From Tubiluchus corallicola (Eukaryota; Priapulida; Priapulimorpha; Priapulimorphida; Tubiluchidae), in the NCBI GenBank assembly GCA_030141605.1, contig JAQGDQ010000640.1, positions 56,402 through 120,401 on the forward strand: 64,000 bases of DNA. The letters are read 5' to 3'. The notes beneath the pieces were generated by a model. The model worked only from the letters and a program-made list of their open reading frames with translations, ran no database searches and was not told the DNA's origin. Below, piece after piece: positions 50,801 to 61,900 of this stretch; the stretch's first letter is position 1, and each line of letters begins with the position of its first letter. The position numbers and the translations under genes were made by a program.

Positions 50801-53800
50801 GCAACATTGATAATAAAATTGCGTTGGGTTACTCACTTTCACTGTAACTCTATAAAGCCATCTATTTCACCATAATATTGTTCCCGGTCTGGTTCATGTA
50901 ATTGGTTTTAGCCAGTTTTTATACTTTGATGTCACAATAGAATTATGTCACATTCTAAATATTCTTACATGAAAACTGACACCATCACAACAATAAATGA
51001 CATTCTAAATGACATATCCAAGCAGTTAGGCAGAAAAAACTCAATAAGAGAGTAACTCAGTGATTCCGAATCTGGACTAGTTTTTATTTATATATACTTT
51101 CTTCTCCGCTTTTCTTTTAATATGACTGCTGCTCCAAAATGAGTATCAACAGAGGACGGAACTTGTAAATATTGTTAAAAAAAGACAGCTGATCTCTCAC
51201 AAATTTTTATCATACTTTTGATATTTTACTAATAGAAGGGCAGCTCTTTTTCAACAATCCCGCTGCCAACTTAAACTGCAAAGTTAAAAAACAATAGGCT
51301 TAATCTATGCACAACAATTAATTAGCAGAAACTAAAATTCATTTCAGAGAGTGATTCCTAGAAGATGGACATTGTGACATCATAATATAAAAACGGCTAA
51401 AAACAATTACATGAACAAGATCAAGAACAATATTATGTTGAAATAGCCGGCTTTACAGAGCTGCTTTGAAAATAAATAAATAAATAAATTTTCCAAAAAC
51501 ATCATTTATTGTAAACTTTTACTTTTTTTATGTGTCAGTATGCATAGCATCACACTATGTTATCAGATGAATTTATACACTACGAATAATAACTAGTAAA
51601 AAAAAAATTACGTGTTGTCAGTGACACTCTGAGCAAATTTCCAACAAAATAGAGAAGCTACCATTCTTTACAATAGTTCAGCATACCTGGTTGAAAGACA
51701 GTTGAGGAGGGGGCGCTATGTCACGGTCCGGGTCAGAATTCAAACCCTGTCGGGACAAATCAACAACTGGTGTCATAACTCCCTTGCCGCCTTGCCTTTC
51801 TTTCTGTTGCTAAAAGTAGCATGAGATTAAACATACAATTAAGGACTTTATAATTTGATTTTACCTCAGTTGTCACAGTGATGTTTGGAGACAAAAGACC
51901 CACAAAGGCATCTAAAATCATTTTTAGATACTTTAGATGCTGATGGCATAATACAGCATCTACTCAATGTTGAAGTTCATGGTGAACCGGGCTCAGTACC
52001 AATGCTAACCTTTTCAGAAGCGACGCTCAACCTGTAGGTGCGTCTTTGTTATATTCTGTTGTATGTGCATTCTCAATCTATCAGGGAAACTGCCAAAAAT
52101 AAGTATTGAATCTCAGTGGCGAGAAACCTTTCACTGACCAGCGCAGGTATCGTAAAGTATACTTTGGGACTACTTGGTTTATCAGGTCACGGCTAAAATC
52201 TCAGTCCTCAGATGATTACTTTTGGAAACTATTTGCATATGAAAGAACTAATTAAAACTAGACAAACCTTTGCCTGAGTTAATGCTGTTTTCTTCAACTG
52301 GAGTTGTGACTGCAAAAGTTTTATGCTAGAAGACCAGTCAGCTAAAAATAAAAATAAATACGTAAAAACAAAAGAATGCACAACATGGCTTCTTTAAAAA
52401 AGACATATAAACATAATAAATATTCACACTTGCACTTACTGCTATTCAAGTTCACATGTTAGCAGTTTGCAGTTAGGGTTATCCAACATGCTTTCCATGA
52501 AAAACAATGCTTTCATCATACGTTGTACACGTTACAGACAATGCGTGAAATCGAGCATTCTATACAATGTCTAGGCATTTTATAGAGTGTCAAAACAAGC
52601 CAGACAAAGTGTCTAAAATAATTTCTTTTACAATTTTCCTAAGCATTACAAATAATGCAAAAGTTTGTTTTGGAGAAGTATGCAATTTATTCAACTTCTA
52701 CAACATAATGCCAACTTCAGGCACACATGGGGTGCAAGTTTAATGCAAATAAAAGAGATGAGATAAAATAAGTTTTGAAATATTAAATGTAATACGTACA
52801 ACTTACAATATATAAATTACTGGTATCTCAACGTATATCATAAAATATACTGTTTCTAGTACTACCTAATCCAGAAGTCCAGTAGGCCAGAGCCTAGTGA
52901 TATTATTGGGAAACTATGACAAAGCTCTCTCGTGACAGAGATTACATATAGTTTGAACAGTAAATCGAAAATAAATAGATTCTAGAACTCCATGGTGATA
53001 TTGGAGAATAATTGACAATAATCGTGTTGTAGCATTATTTATCTAATTATCTACTGGCAGCAGGTCATGGAATGAACATCTAAAAGCAGTGACGCACAAA
53101 AGTCATTCTTTCATTATTCAACAACAACTTGAGAAATAAAGAGTCACTGCAAAAATTAGCAAAATGTTGATCCACGCTACAAAAGCGATGTAGGCATAGA
53201 AATCATTATACTATATATTATACCATACAATACTATACATTATACATTCAAAATAATGTTACATTGGCTCGGTTTCTAACTTTAATGTGGCATGTTTGAT
53301 CAGGGTTGTGGAGTCGGTACATTAAACTCCCGTCTCCGGGTCCTAGAACTTTAGAAGCTGCAACTCCGACTCTGACTCCAACTTCTAAAATTTTGGAAGT
53401 CCTGACTTCGACTCCTGCCTTTAAATAATAGTTTATAGTACTCTCAATTATATTTAGATACAGTGGCATTTCACCATTACCAAGTGAATCATCAGGCTTG
53501 CTAGGCATTCATCAAGCCAATTACGAAGTAAGTAAAAGATTATTTGGCCTAAATAAACAATAGTAATAGTCTTAATATGTCGCTGAAATATATTTCCCAG
53601 AAAAGGTAATTATGACAAAGTTGAATTCCTTAACTATGGCAATACATGTAATTATAAACTGATAATTACCCGGTAATTTTTCACAGATGTTTGCAAAAAT
53701 AAAAACATACTGTAAACATTTTAAGAACAACAAGTATCTAACGAGAGGTTGTAATTGCTCGAGGAAAGAAGCTCCCACCTGAGCCATAATGATGGGCAGT

Positions 53801-54166
53801 TTACTTTTGCTGAAATAACTAACTTAATGTGACCTAATATACATTGGTATTAAGTATAATTGTTTTAAAAGAAACTGGAGTTGGAGTTTGTCTATTTTTA
53901 CAGACTCCCCAACCAATAAGTGTACTCCTGAGTCCCGACTCCGACTCCAAAGCCCTAATGCAACTCCGACTCCTTTAACAATAAATTTGCTGCTGAGTCG
54001 GACTCCGCACAACGGCTCCACAGACCTGTGTTTGATATGATTTAATAATATGTAGAGATTTACCGCACTGTAAACAACATTCCTGATTACAGGTTACAGA
54101 ATGTCCGACAAGCAAATACTTACTGCTGCTCTTGGTGTCTATCTCACCACTGTCGTAGAGGGACAT
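44798..54166 (-). CDS. RBM17: Splicing factor 45 (RBM17), complete, 10 exons
   Basis: Nuclear pre-mRNA splicing factor that helps select 3' splice sites; its UHM binds ULM peptides of SF1, U2AF and SF3B1. Exons: 54166-54124, 52341-52268, 51809-51687, 50647-50472, 49223-49039, 48384-48330, 47740-47589, 46990-46773, 46317-46245, 44895-44798. Summed CDS is 1197 nt, 398 residues, close to the usual 401 of the vertebrate protein. Layout: MSLYD N-terminus; conserved LLQSQLQLKKTALTQAK; charged Arg/Glu-rich middle (about 110-180); G-patch about 219-265; UHM about 300-396 with the acidic helix [12 protein letters not shown] and the RYF motif at 374-376. All junctions are GT-AG with agreeing phases. 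The upstream untranslated leader is not resolved. Confidence 0.96.
45017..45080 (+). repeat. 5S-rRNA-like fragment in SPF45 intron 9
   Basis: AAAGCTCAGCAACAAGCTTTGTTACCAA followed by ATGGATGGGCGACC resembles the box A to box C part of 5S rRNA on the plus strand. It abuts the MITE that starts at 45111. Confidence 0.5.
45111..45658 (-). mobile_element. MITE with AAAGGAAxACCxGACGATTG termini, copy 1
   Basis: The left end TTAAAGGAACACCAGACGATTG and the reverse complement of the right end, TCAAAGGAAAACCGGACGATTG, are inverted repeats. About 548 bp, no coding potential. A second copy in inverted orientation occupies 63463-63910. The superfamily was not assigned. It lies in SPF45 intron 9. Confidence 0.75.
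45799..46225 (+). mobile_element. RTE-type LINE remnant with target-site duplication
   Basis: Contains GTGCCGGTCCCAAGCCCAGA, GGGAGGGTTAGGGTCAGGAA and TGGTGACCCCGAATAGGGAAA ending in GGAAGAAAAAGAAG, text familiar from 3' ends of RTE-type elements. Frame pieces VRLKGKVHKEVVRPALIYRLE and LARLRWHGHLKRRVGEDLVG match the C-terminal part of their reverse transcriptase. A G14 run lies at the left end. Flanks 45778-45798 and 46226-46245 are near-identical (ATCCTTxATGATAAACTA(A)CC), marking the target duplication. Confidence 0.7.
46245..46317 (-). CDS. RBM17: SPF45 exon 9: UHM middle
   Basis: Residues 343-366, PDNPDDEAVRIFIEFDRVEAAIK, the RNP1-like strand and following helix. The donor is AAAG|GTAGTT. 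A retroelement lies about 19 nt into the intron and has duplicated the first intronic bases. Confidence 0.94.
46773..46990 (-). CDS. RBM17: SPF45 exon 8: first half of UHM
   Basis: Residues 270-342. A Pro/Ser linker, then [34 protein letters not shown] through CLIFE, the RNP2-like strand and acidic helix A of the U2AF-homology motif. Acceptor TTGTTTTAG, donor GTTTGC, ends in phase 0. Confidence 0.96.
47589..47740 (-). CDS. RBM17: SPF45 exon 7: G-patch
   Basis: Residues 219-269 carry the full G-patch: SVAAKIMAKYGFKEGQGLGK, then TEQGMSQAL and KTSKRGGKII, with the glycines of the motif in place. This domain binds and activates DEAH helicases in other G-patch proteins. Acceptor TTTTTGCAG, donor GTAAAC, ends in phase 1. 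Confidence 0.96.
48330..48384 (-). CDS. RBM17: SPF45 exon 6
   Basis: A 55-nt exon (residues 201-218) reading VKLEEDQRPGSNFAPSL. Acceptor TTCTACAG, donor GTATGT, phase 1 in and phase 2 out. It lies in the linker before the G-patch, where the family is poorly conserved. Confidence 0.8.
49039..49223 (-). CDS. RBM17: SPF45 exon 5
   Basis: Residues 139-200, rich in Arg/Glu, with SRRRDEEEEYDRQPSRK and GAAIAPPPSLME, matching the family's GGAAIAPPTSLVE. The donor is set at C|GTAGGA because it gives the phase 1 needed by exon 6; the open frame continues past it and should not be followed. Confidence 0.85.
50472..50647 (-). CDS. RBM17: SPF45 exon 4
   Basis: Residues 81-138 with NEYDPLWPHDYEKIIKERRE, the conserved ADEYDPMFPNDYEKV block, followed by the charged RERQREMENRD helix. 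Ends in phase 2 before GTATGG. Confidence 0.95.
51687..51809 (-). CDS. RBM17: SPF45 exon 3
   Basis: 41 codons (residues 40-80) including VMTPVVDLSRQG, which corresponds to the LAPVIDLKRGG segment, and IAPPPQLSF. Acceptor TACTTTTAG, donor GTATGC, phase 0 on both sides. Confidence 0.9.
52268..52341 (-). CDS. RBM17: SPF45 exon 2
   Basis: Residues 15-39 with DWSSSIKLLQSQLQLKKTAL, almost identical in pattern to the family's WSKNFKLLQSQLQVKK. Acceptor TTTTTAG, donor GTTTGT, ends in phase 0. Too short to stand out as an open frame; found by motif and phase. Confidence 0.93.
53301..54028. mobile_element. hAT-type non-autonomous element with perfect 8-bp target duplication
   Basis: 728 bp. The left end CAGGGTTGTGGAGTCG and the reverse complement of the right end, CAGGTCTGTGGAGCCG, are inverted repeats. 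The subterminal regions are full of GACTCCGACTCC motifs. TGTTTGAT occurs directly at both flanks (53293-53300 and 54029-54036), the 8-bp duplication expected of hAT elements. No transposase frame. It lies in SPF45 intron 1, close to the start exon. Confidence 0.9.
54124..54166 (-). CDS. RBM17: SPF45 exon 1: start codon
   Basis: 14 codons beginning MSLYDSGE, matching the MSLYDDL start of the family, then one base before GTAAGT (phase 1). The family-like N-terminus fixes the start. Confidence 0.88.
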
Positions 54167-55718
54167 TCTTGCTAGCAAATCTAAGTCCAAGACAAAACTT
54201 ACCACACACGTCTCAACACTAATCTGAAACAAAAATAAATTAATGCAAACGTGAATACTCAATGCACAAACATGATAGGCATGGATAAGCATGATTAACA
54301 AAGATACTGCATACATTAATATGATAAAACTAAATTGAAATCTATGCAAACAAAACTATGAAAAGCCTAAAGCTATAAAACTGCATCAAAAACACATCAA
54401 TACTCCGTTGAATTTAACTCATTGGGAAATCACTTATCTCATAAAACAAAGAATTATGTTAAAAAACAAAAAATAAATTCAGAAAAATACATCACCGCTA
54501 AAACCTTCATGAGACACTAATCCCAAGAAATAACCTACTGAAATAGTTAAGTCCTGTGCCTTCCACCCAGTTTCTGTATTATTTATCAAACCAGCATGTA
54601 GTGAAACTGATCATTAACCTTAACAACTACATATTAGGAGCTAAACATAGAACAAAATCTAATGCTGTCAAGTATGCAATCTGCTCTTCTGATGAATTGC
54701 AATGAGGGAAGTGCAAAATTATATTAAATGCTTTTTGAATCTTCAGTTGCTTCTGAGGTATATGTCATTATATTCAAATATAGTATAACATCGCTATATT
54801 GAACCTGTTAATAGTGTTATGAGTACTCTACGACCAGTACTAGATGGACAAGCACGTATTAATAATAAAAGTGTATAAATATTGGACAATGTGTAGCTTC
54901 ATACAGGATGTAAAGTAATTTCAGGCACTATCAAGTGTCAACTACTTTGCAGTATATGCAAATTCAATGAAATATATTTTATCTGACTTCAATAAACTAA
55001 GTAAAAAATTAACGTTTCAAACTTTCATATTAAATTGCATGTACGCGTAATTTGTGATGCACGTTCAGCTGTAAATTTACATGACAACTGACAAGTTCAG
55101 AAAAGCCAATGAGATTCAAAAAATAATCAATTTTGTTTGCACAAAATTTGTTTGTCCCTTGTATAAAGCTTTTGCAGCAAAGTAACTGCAGTAGTGTTCA
55201 TCAACAACCATCATCAGTATCCATGGACACGATTCTATTCACCTCTTTATGCCAGGAATCCTTACTCGATGCAATGCCCCAAAGGCATTCACCTCTCAGG
55301 ATCAGACCCGAAGTGTTTAAATCTTTATGTGCATTATTCTCACCTGCAGTAGTGTTCACTGTTCATCACTTGCGAAAAGTAAGAATGGCAGAAACCTTCC
55401 GTAATGTTCATCAGTGCTGTCATGCAGGATTGCCGAGTATCTTTGATACGACCAAGATAGCCCACGGCATGACTCTCTATAATGCTCCGTTTATACGTGT
55501 AGAGAGGTTTTCTGCGGGATTTCGAGCTCGGTTTCCGTAGCGTAAAGTAATCAAGCAGTTCAAACGATCACAATTCAACTTATTCATTCCAACCAGTGTG
55601 GACTTCATGCATGTAAAATCGCACGTAGAGTCCTATTAATTTTGTTTTCTTTAAATTTACTAGATTAAAATTTAATTTGCATTAAATTAATTAAAGCAGT
55701 GCCTTTGCAGATGACATA

Positions 55719-55973
55719 CAGGGTCATCTTAATACATGGGCATGTTGAGCAGCTGCTCAGGGGCCCAACGAGCATATGCATCTCATGCTGTTCTATATAT
55801 GTTGCGACTTGCTGTCAATAAACAAATACTGCGTTATACTATACTGGAAGTAGCAATACAATTATGTTTAATTTTATCGACAATTTATATTTTTTTCTAT
55901 GAGTGCTTACGTAGGTACGGGCCCCAATGCAAAGCTTTTCCCTGGGGCCTATAATGCTGTTATGATGGCCCTG
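55719..55973. mobile_element. Short hAT-like MITE (CAGGGYCAT...GGGGCCC)
   Basis: 255 bp. The left end CAGGGTCATCTTAA with nearby CAGGGGCCC and the reverse complement of the right end, CAGGGCCATCATAA with GGGGCCC, are inverted. The CAGGG start is common in hAT elements. The flanking octamers ATGACATA and ATGATGTC match only in part, so the target duplication is not clean. Confidence 0.5.
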
Positions 55974-56219
55974 ATGATGTCTTAACAAACTACATTAAAT
56001 TTTTCTGATTGGTTGGTTAAAGAAAATCCACGTAGAAAACAGCTCAATTTGCAGCCCAGAAACTCAGTGTATTGCTTCCATGCATGGGGGATTAGGGTCA
56101 GTGATCATTGATCAAGGGCCATAGCCAGTGAATAAAAAGGATTGTAGAGAGAGCTATATGTGGTGACAATAATCAATGGAATAGAGACGGTTTCCTTGAG
56201 TGAACTATAACATCTACCT

Positions 56220-56620
56220 GTTAATTTGATTGTTAGTTAGTTAGTTACAATGACTATCACACGGTACAGTTAGTCAACTATCAACCCAACAGTCATTAAT
56301 GTACGTATCTAGACAATCAGTGACTTAAACAATCTGTTAGGGTATCGCTAGTTCAATCAATCTGCTAGCCCATCAATCAGTCAGAACAATTAGTTGAATA
56401 AGTAATCATCCAGTAATCAGTTTTTCAGTTAGTCACTCAGTTTGAGGACGCCAGCTAATCATACAGTTAAGTCTTCGGTATTCAGTCAGTTAGTTAGTCA
56501 GCCTGTTAGTTAATCAGTCAATCAGTTAAGTGTCAGGAGCTGGCAGTTAATCTAATAGTCAGACAACTATTAAGAGTCGGGCAGTTTATCAGTCAATTAA
56601 TTTGCTAGTCTACTTTCTTA
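56220..56620. repeat. AGTCAGTTAGTT-type low-complexity region
   Basis: Many interspersed 4-bp steps of AGTT, AGTC and AATC (for example TCAGTCAGTTAGTTAGTCAG) over about 400 bp without a fixed long period. A smaller patch of the same text is at 58530-58575. Confidence 0.6.
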
Positions 56621-58908
56621 TGCATTAATTATGCAAACTTGATGTTTTGGCTGTTCTGCAACTTTTTTTCAAAAGTAGGATTATTAGTCGAAAATTCTTG
56701 CATGCGGATTTAGTAGAGAAAATAGATATATGCGAAGTTTATTATTTTGGGCAATGACTCGTTTTAACATTGAAAACAAAATGGTGACCAGAGCTGTTTG
56801 GACACCGGGTAGCTCACATCACGAGATGTAATGAAGAGTGCGAGGCAGCAGCAGAGAGTTGATTATTGGTCGCCTAGCTGTAAATACGTATACGACATGA
56901 GCTCTCAGAGGAAGTCAAAGTTGAAGGCTTTTTTCATCAAACTATTATTAGACGGGCAACAGAGTCGGAGAAGCTAGCTCCAGTGTAGCATGAAGAATGC
57001 AAAGCCTTAGCTGTTACACACTGAAGATTCCAATCAGCAATCCAAGGCAAATTAATTGCTCATGTGCAGTGTTACTCCAGCGGCAATAGTTAGAAAGTGT
57101 ATGCAGGATGCTAATTATAATATGATGATCATATATTATTATACTGTGGTTAGATGTAAACTGACTTGCCGTATTATGCAATGGAATTGTCTTCTTGTAC
57201 TTGTATGTAACATCTTCTTATCTTTAATAAACTTCCTCCATATTTACCACAAGCTGTTTGTACTGCATTTGTCATCACGAGCTAAAAACAACAAAAATTC
57301 TTCAAATTTAAGCTTCAAGTTCAAATTCAAATTCAAAAACCCCTATACTTAAGTGAATATAATAATTAACTATATATAATATAATATAATAACAAAATGG
57401 CAAATCTGAACGTTAAAATATTAATAGCAAAATAAAATAGAACCTTATTACAGTATTATACCGTAATGTTAAATGTTTTGTTTTTGTAAGTAACAAAACG
57501 TAATTAGTACCACTGCAGCAATAAATTATACCGAAAAGCGTCAATGTGTGTATTTAAGATGGGTCATTGCTAATTTTAATATGTATGCCCCTTTGACTAT
57601 TACAAAAATTAGTTAACTGACTGTTTCTAATTTTTGTTTGCCGGTTCAGTTACCTAGTTGTCTTATAGTCTGACTAATATACTAGTTGTCCAATCCATAA
57701 TAATATTTAAGACTGTAATTATTCTTGTATCATACAATTAAGCGAGACCAAAATAGCTTAACTTTTTCTTTGAAGCCTAACACTGTGAACTTGTTCTTCA
57801 TACTGCTAAAATTGGTTTTACATTGATTGTCACGTTGGTGACATTTAAAGGCAAATTTACGTATCTAACGAAATGATATAAGACTTGACTTGACTACTAG
57901 AACTAGCACTCGGCTATTATTACTGTGCAACTGTGCACGACATGCACTAAATCCAAGTCCAACAGTCTTTTAGACGTAATTCATGATTTTTTATTGTCCA
58001 AAATGGCCAATCATCGTCATATTCCAAAATCACTATCATATTATGACATGCTTGACTGGCTGACTGACATATTATGTGAGACTCGACCTCGTTTTATCTG
58101 AAGCAAATAAAAACAGTTTTTGATAATCCAATGTCAAAAAATTAATTAATTGTTATAATGAAAATGAATAATAATATGACGAAAAACAAAGAAATCAAAC
58201 TTACATCTTTGCTGCATCTTACTAACTTTTGCTAAAGAGAACTCGACTGACATGTTGTTAGAAAACGACATGAAGTACTGAAAAAAATGACTTCTTTCCT
58301 ATCCTGTCTCAAAAATGAGGCCAATAGCCTAGTTCCTGTCCTAGCTCACCTGTCGATCTACAGCCTAATTTTGCAAAAAAAAACAACCACAAGGAGGCAT
58401 CATGTGCTTATGTCCAAGACAGCAACAAAGGTTGTAGAACAGCCAAAATGCCCAGCTTGTGTAATAAATGTGCTGTAGTAGTATAATTATCTACGATGAC
58501 TTGGTGTAACTCATTGTTTTCTGATGGTCAAAGCCAGTCAGTGAGCCAGTTAGTCAGTAGTCAATGAGTCAGTATTTGTTTGCGGGATCACCATTTTTAT
58601 GTTTTTATATTAACTTAATTTATATCAGGTGTGACGTCTACAACCGTACTAATCACTATTGCCAATTAATCGGAATTGCAGTGTCCATTATTCATTGTTT
58701 GCAAAGCGAGAAATCATGTATTTATGTCTAAATGCATGGAAATCATTTTTATAACAATGGTTATTTTTGTAATTTATAATTAAAATAAAAATAAATGAGT
58801 GAAACAGGCAAGTTTACAGAAGCCAGAAGCCATCCATGGCAAAGTGATAGAGAGTGCAGAGACTTTACACGACAAATAAGTTGTCCCATATTGTTTTTGT
58901 TGCACAAT

Positions 58909-58983
58909 ATGGCAGCCACCAGTTCTAGCCGAGTATTTCACGATGCTATTGAAAAAGTTTTCGGTTGTTGGCCTGCCTTACAG
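58909..58983 (+). CDS. TSR2: TSR2 exon 1
   Basis: 25 codons, [25 protein letters not shown] minus its last residues being split; the WPALQ motif is strongly conserved. Ends CAG|GTACAA in phase 0. Confidence 0.9.
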
Positions 58984-61900
58984 GTACAAATACTTTTATT
59001 GAACGAATATGTTCTGCACCATGTTTGTGCAGTGTCTGTATGTTGTTATTTTAATTTTATCTTGCTATCGTGATTGGCTATCTTTTCTGTTCTTATTTTA
59101 ATTACTTATATACTACTACGTACTAGTACTAGTAAAGTATGATGAGTCGTAATAATAATACTTAGTTGATGCAGAATTTTATCATTTTTGTAAAGAGCTA
59201 ATAATGTGATATCTGAGGTACTCCAATACTACTTGTTATTCTTACCTACTAATTTAGGCAGTATTGTTATAAGACTAAGTAAGAGTGATTTGGTCATCAT
59301 CATGGTTATTTATATTGAAGGTACCTTCAATATAGTTGCTGTGGCTGTTTTTGCAACTGCTTATGACTATTATAACAGGTCAATAATGAAACGTACAGCT
59401 CGGTAATGTTGTATTGTGTGTTCCTGCTATTCGTGCTAGTATGTGAAATTGTCTTTTAATTGTTGTAGGCCTATCGTATAACATTTTAAATATAAATTTT
59501 ACACCGAAATATAATCAGTCGATCAATCATGCAGAGTTGCAAAGTAACGAGACTCCTAAAAACTTATCAGTAGTAGTTAGACGAGTCTGTTTGTACATCA
59601 CTCAAATTCAGCTTGCCTCAAGCAGTTATCTGATATGCCAGCCAAATTACTGGTAATACATAGACACAAAATTAATCTTTATATAGTGAGTACTCTGCAG
59701 ACCAGTATCCCTAGTACTCAGCTGTCAATGGCAAGACCACTTTGGGGTTTTGCTGCATATGCATGTGCTCTCACTTCTTTCTCAAGCTATATATTTTTAA
59801 GTGTTCTCAAAGGTAGGTTTTGAGACTTGTAGCTATAAAGAAAGCAATTTGTAAAGGCACTGTTGTTCTTGTACATGGGTTTACACGATTTTTGGGCTTG
59901 TATAGGATCTTTGCACGCATACGTTTAGGTTTTACTTCTAAGAAGATTTTATCAGAATCAATATATTTTTGTTTTAGTCCTATATAAGTCGAAACTGTTA
60001 GTAGGCCTCTTTTGGGCCTGTAGTTTTTTGCTTATGTGAAATTATGATTTTGTGTTGAGGTGAAATTATGAGACGCATATTATAAGTGTTATAAAATGTT
60101 ATAATGTAGTAACCTAGTTAATAAAGTTGTTTGGCAGCCATTTTGAATATACTAGAAGTATATTTTTATTATCCATAACAACTTAAATTTTATTTTGTTG
60201 TTTCCATAGCATAAATATGTTCAGTATTATAAATTCTAAATGATTCATCATAAAATGGTCAAGGTGGCCATCTTGAATTTTTAATTTGGGTCAAAACCTG
60301 TGTTTTTCTTTTTGTGAATGTATATCTACATAAACAAAAGCTCATGAAGGAAATAAAATCTACGGTACACCTTTGCACACACAGGTGGTGGTGAAGTGAT
60401 TAGGCCTAATTAATGAGTGTTGCGGAATGAAACTGCTCTTGTTACCTTAATACAGGAGAATTATCTAGGACTAGGTACTTAAAGGACAAGAAAACCCTTT
60501 ATTTAAATAATTTCAATACTAAAAGATTTGTGTATGGACCATACTAACTTGTATTGTATTGTATACTGAGCTTGTATTAGCAACAGCCCTGTATAGAACC
60601 TGAAAATATGCAAAGCGATTTGTCCTTTCCTTTAAACCTGTACACATCAGAACATTGCTAGTAAATGCTTCTAAACATTTATGCAAAATAAGTGAGCATT
60701 TATATCTCCCAAACAGTTTTACTGTAATAGTTATATCAGTTTTGAACAATAGTAAAATTGATACCAAATATTTACTAAGAGATTTGCTCATTAAAAGTAT
60801 TATTCCAGCCTCACTTTTCATAATTTGTGCCAAGTGGTCAATTTTACCACGAATTGTTGGACACTCAATTTTGTTTCTCCATGCATGTATACACTTTGCA
60901 CACAAAAATTTGTGAATCCTTTCCAGATGGCAGTGGAGCAAGGATTTGGTGGAGTTTACAGCAAGGACAAAGCAGTATGGATGATCGATGCAGTGTACCA
61001 TTTTTTTCAGGAAAACGGTACCATAATTTTAATATTATTTACGTATTTATGTAGCTTCCAAGTTACGCCTCAATTCCTACATAATGTACACTTTTAGTTT
61101 CTAAAAGTACTTGGTGTTTCAACTAATCTTGTAGTGTTAATGGTCACGACTTATTGACAGGGTGCTGTTGATCACACGTTTATTATCAACGAGATGTGAT
61201 CAGTATTACACTACTGTACCTAAGGTTGTGGAGATATTGATTTATGTATTGTTTTGTTTGTTTGGGAATATTTTTGTTTCTGGCATATTTTTAATGATGT
61301 AGTTAAATGTGTTGAATCAGGTTTTTTGTTGGGAAATGATGGCTTTCTTTGTAGAAAATTAGTCTACCAGCTGCCTTTTTGTGCGTCAGCTTTAATACCC
61401 AGTTTCCAAGAAAAGTTCCACGTTCATGACATGCATCGTGTATGGAAACATATGATCAAGATTGTGCGTGCTTTGTTGCCTGCTGCATAATACAATATTT
61501 AATATTTATTTTCAGATAATCTGGAACCACATGAAGTGGAATATTTTATAGCAGAAATTCTCAATAATGAGTTTGACACTGTGATAGAAGATGGCACTTT
61601 ATATCAGGTGAACTAGGTTTCCTCATCATCTGGACTTGTTTTCTTGTTCCCGGTTGCTTTTTTGCACAGTTTGTCAGCCTTAAAATAAAGCTGTATTATG
61701 GGCAAAAATTAAAGATATGGAGGCATGTACCGTATTTTCCCGTGTATAAGAGACCCTTTTTTGATCAGAATTTTCACTTTAAAAATAGGGGGTCTCTTAT
61801 ACATGGGAGTAAGTCTTTTCAATAAGATGCATTTTACACTAATGATTTTAAAGAAATAAGTGCTCTACAACTGTTTTATTTCGAATAATTATAGTTTCCT

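Larger units (their letters stand above)
54170..58790. other. Intergenic interval between divergent SPF45 and TSR2
   Basis: About 4.6 kb holding the SPF45 leader and promoter (not resolved), an unassigned 135-codon plus-strand frame (55133-55540), a small hAT-type MITE (55719-55973), an AGTCAGTTAGTT low-complexity stretch (56220-56620) and, near 58.7 kb, the TSR2 promoter. No other gene was recognised. Confidence 0.5.

Noticed and set aside
54170-54215. GTAAGT and TTAG just upstream of the SPF45 ATG as a 5'UTR intron
   Set aside because: The implied intron would be about 25 nt, too short to be spliced.
58795-58908. Upstream in-frame ATG of TSR2
   Set aside because: The added 38 residues have no family resemblance and the context is weak (T at -3). 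The ATG at 58909 has A at -3 and G at +4.
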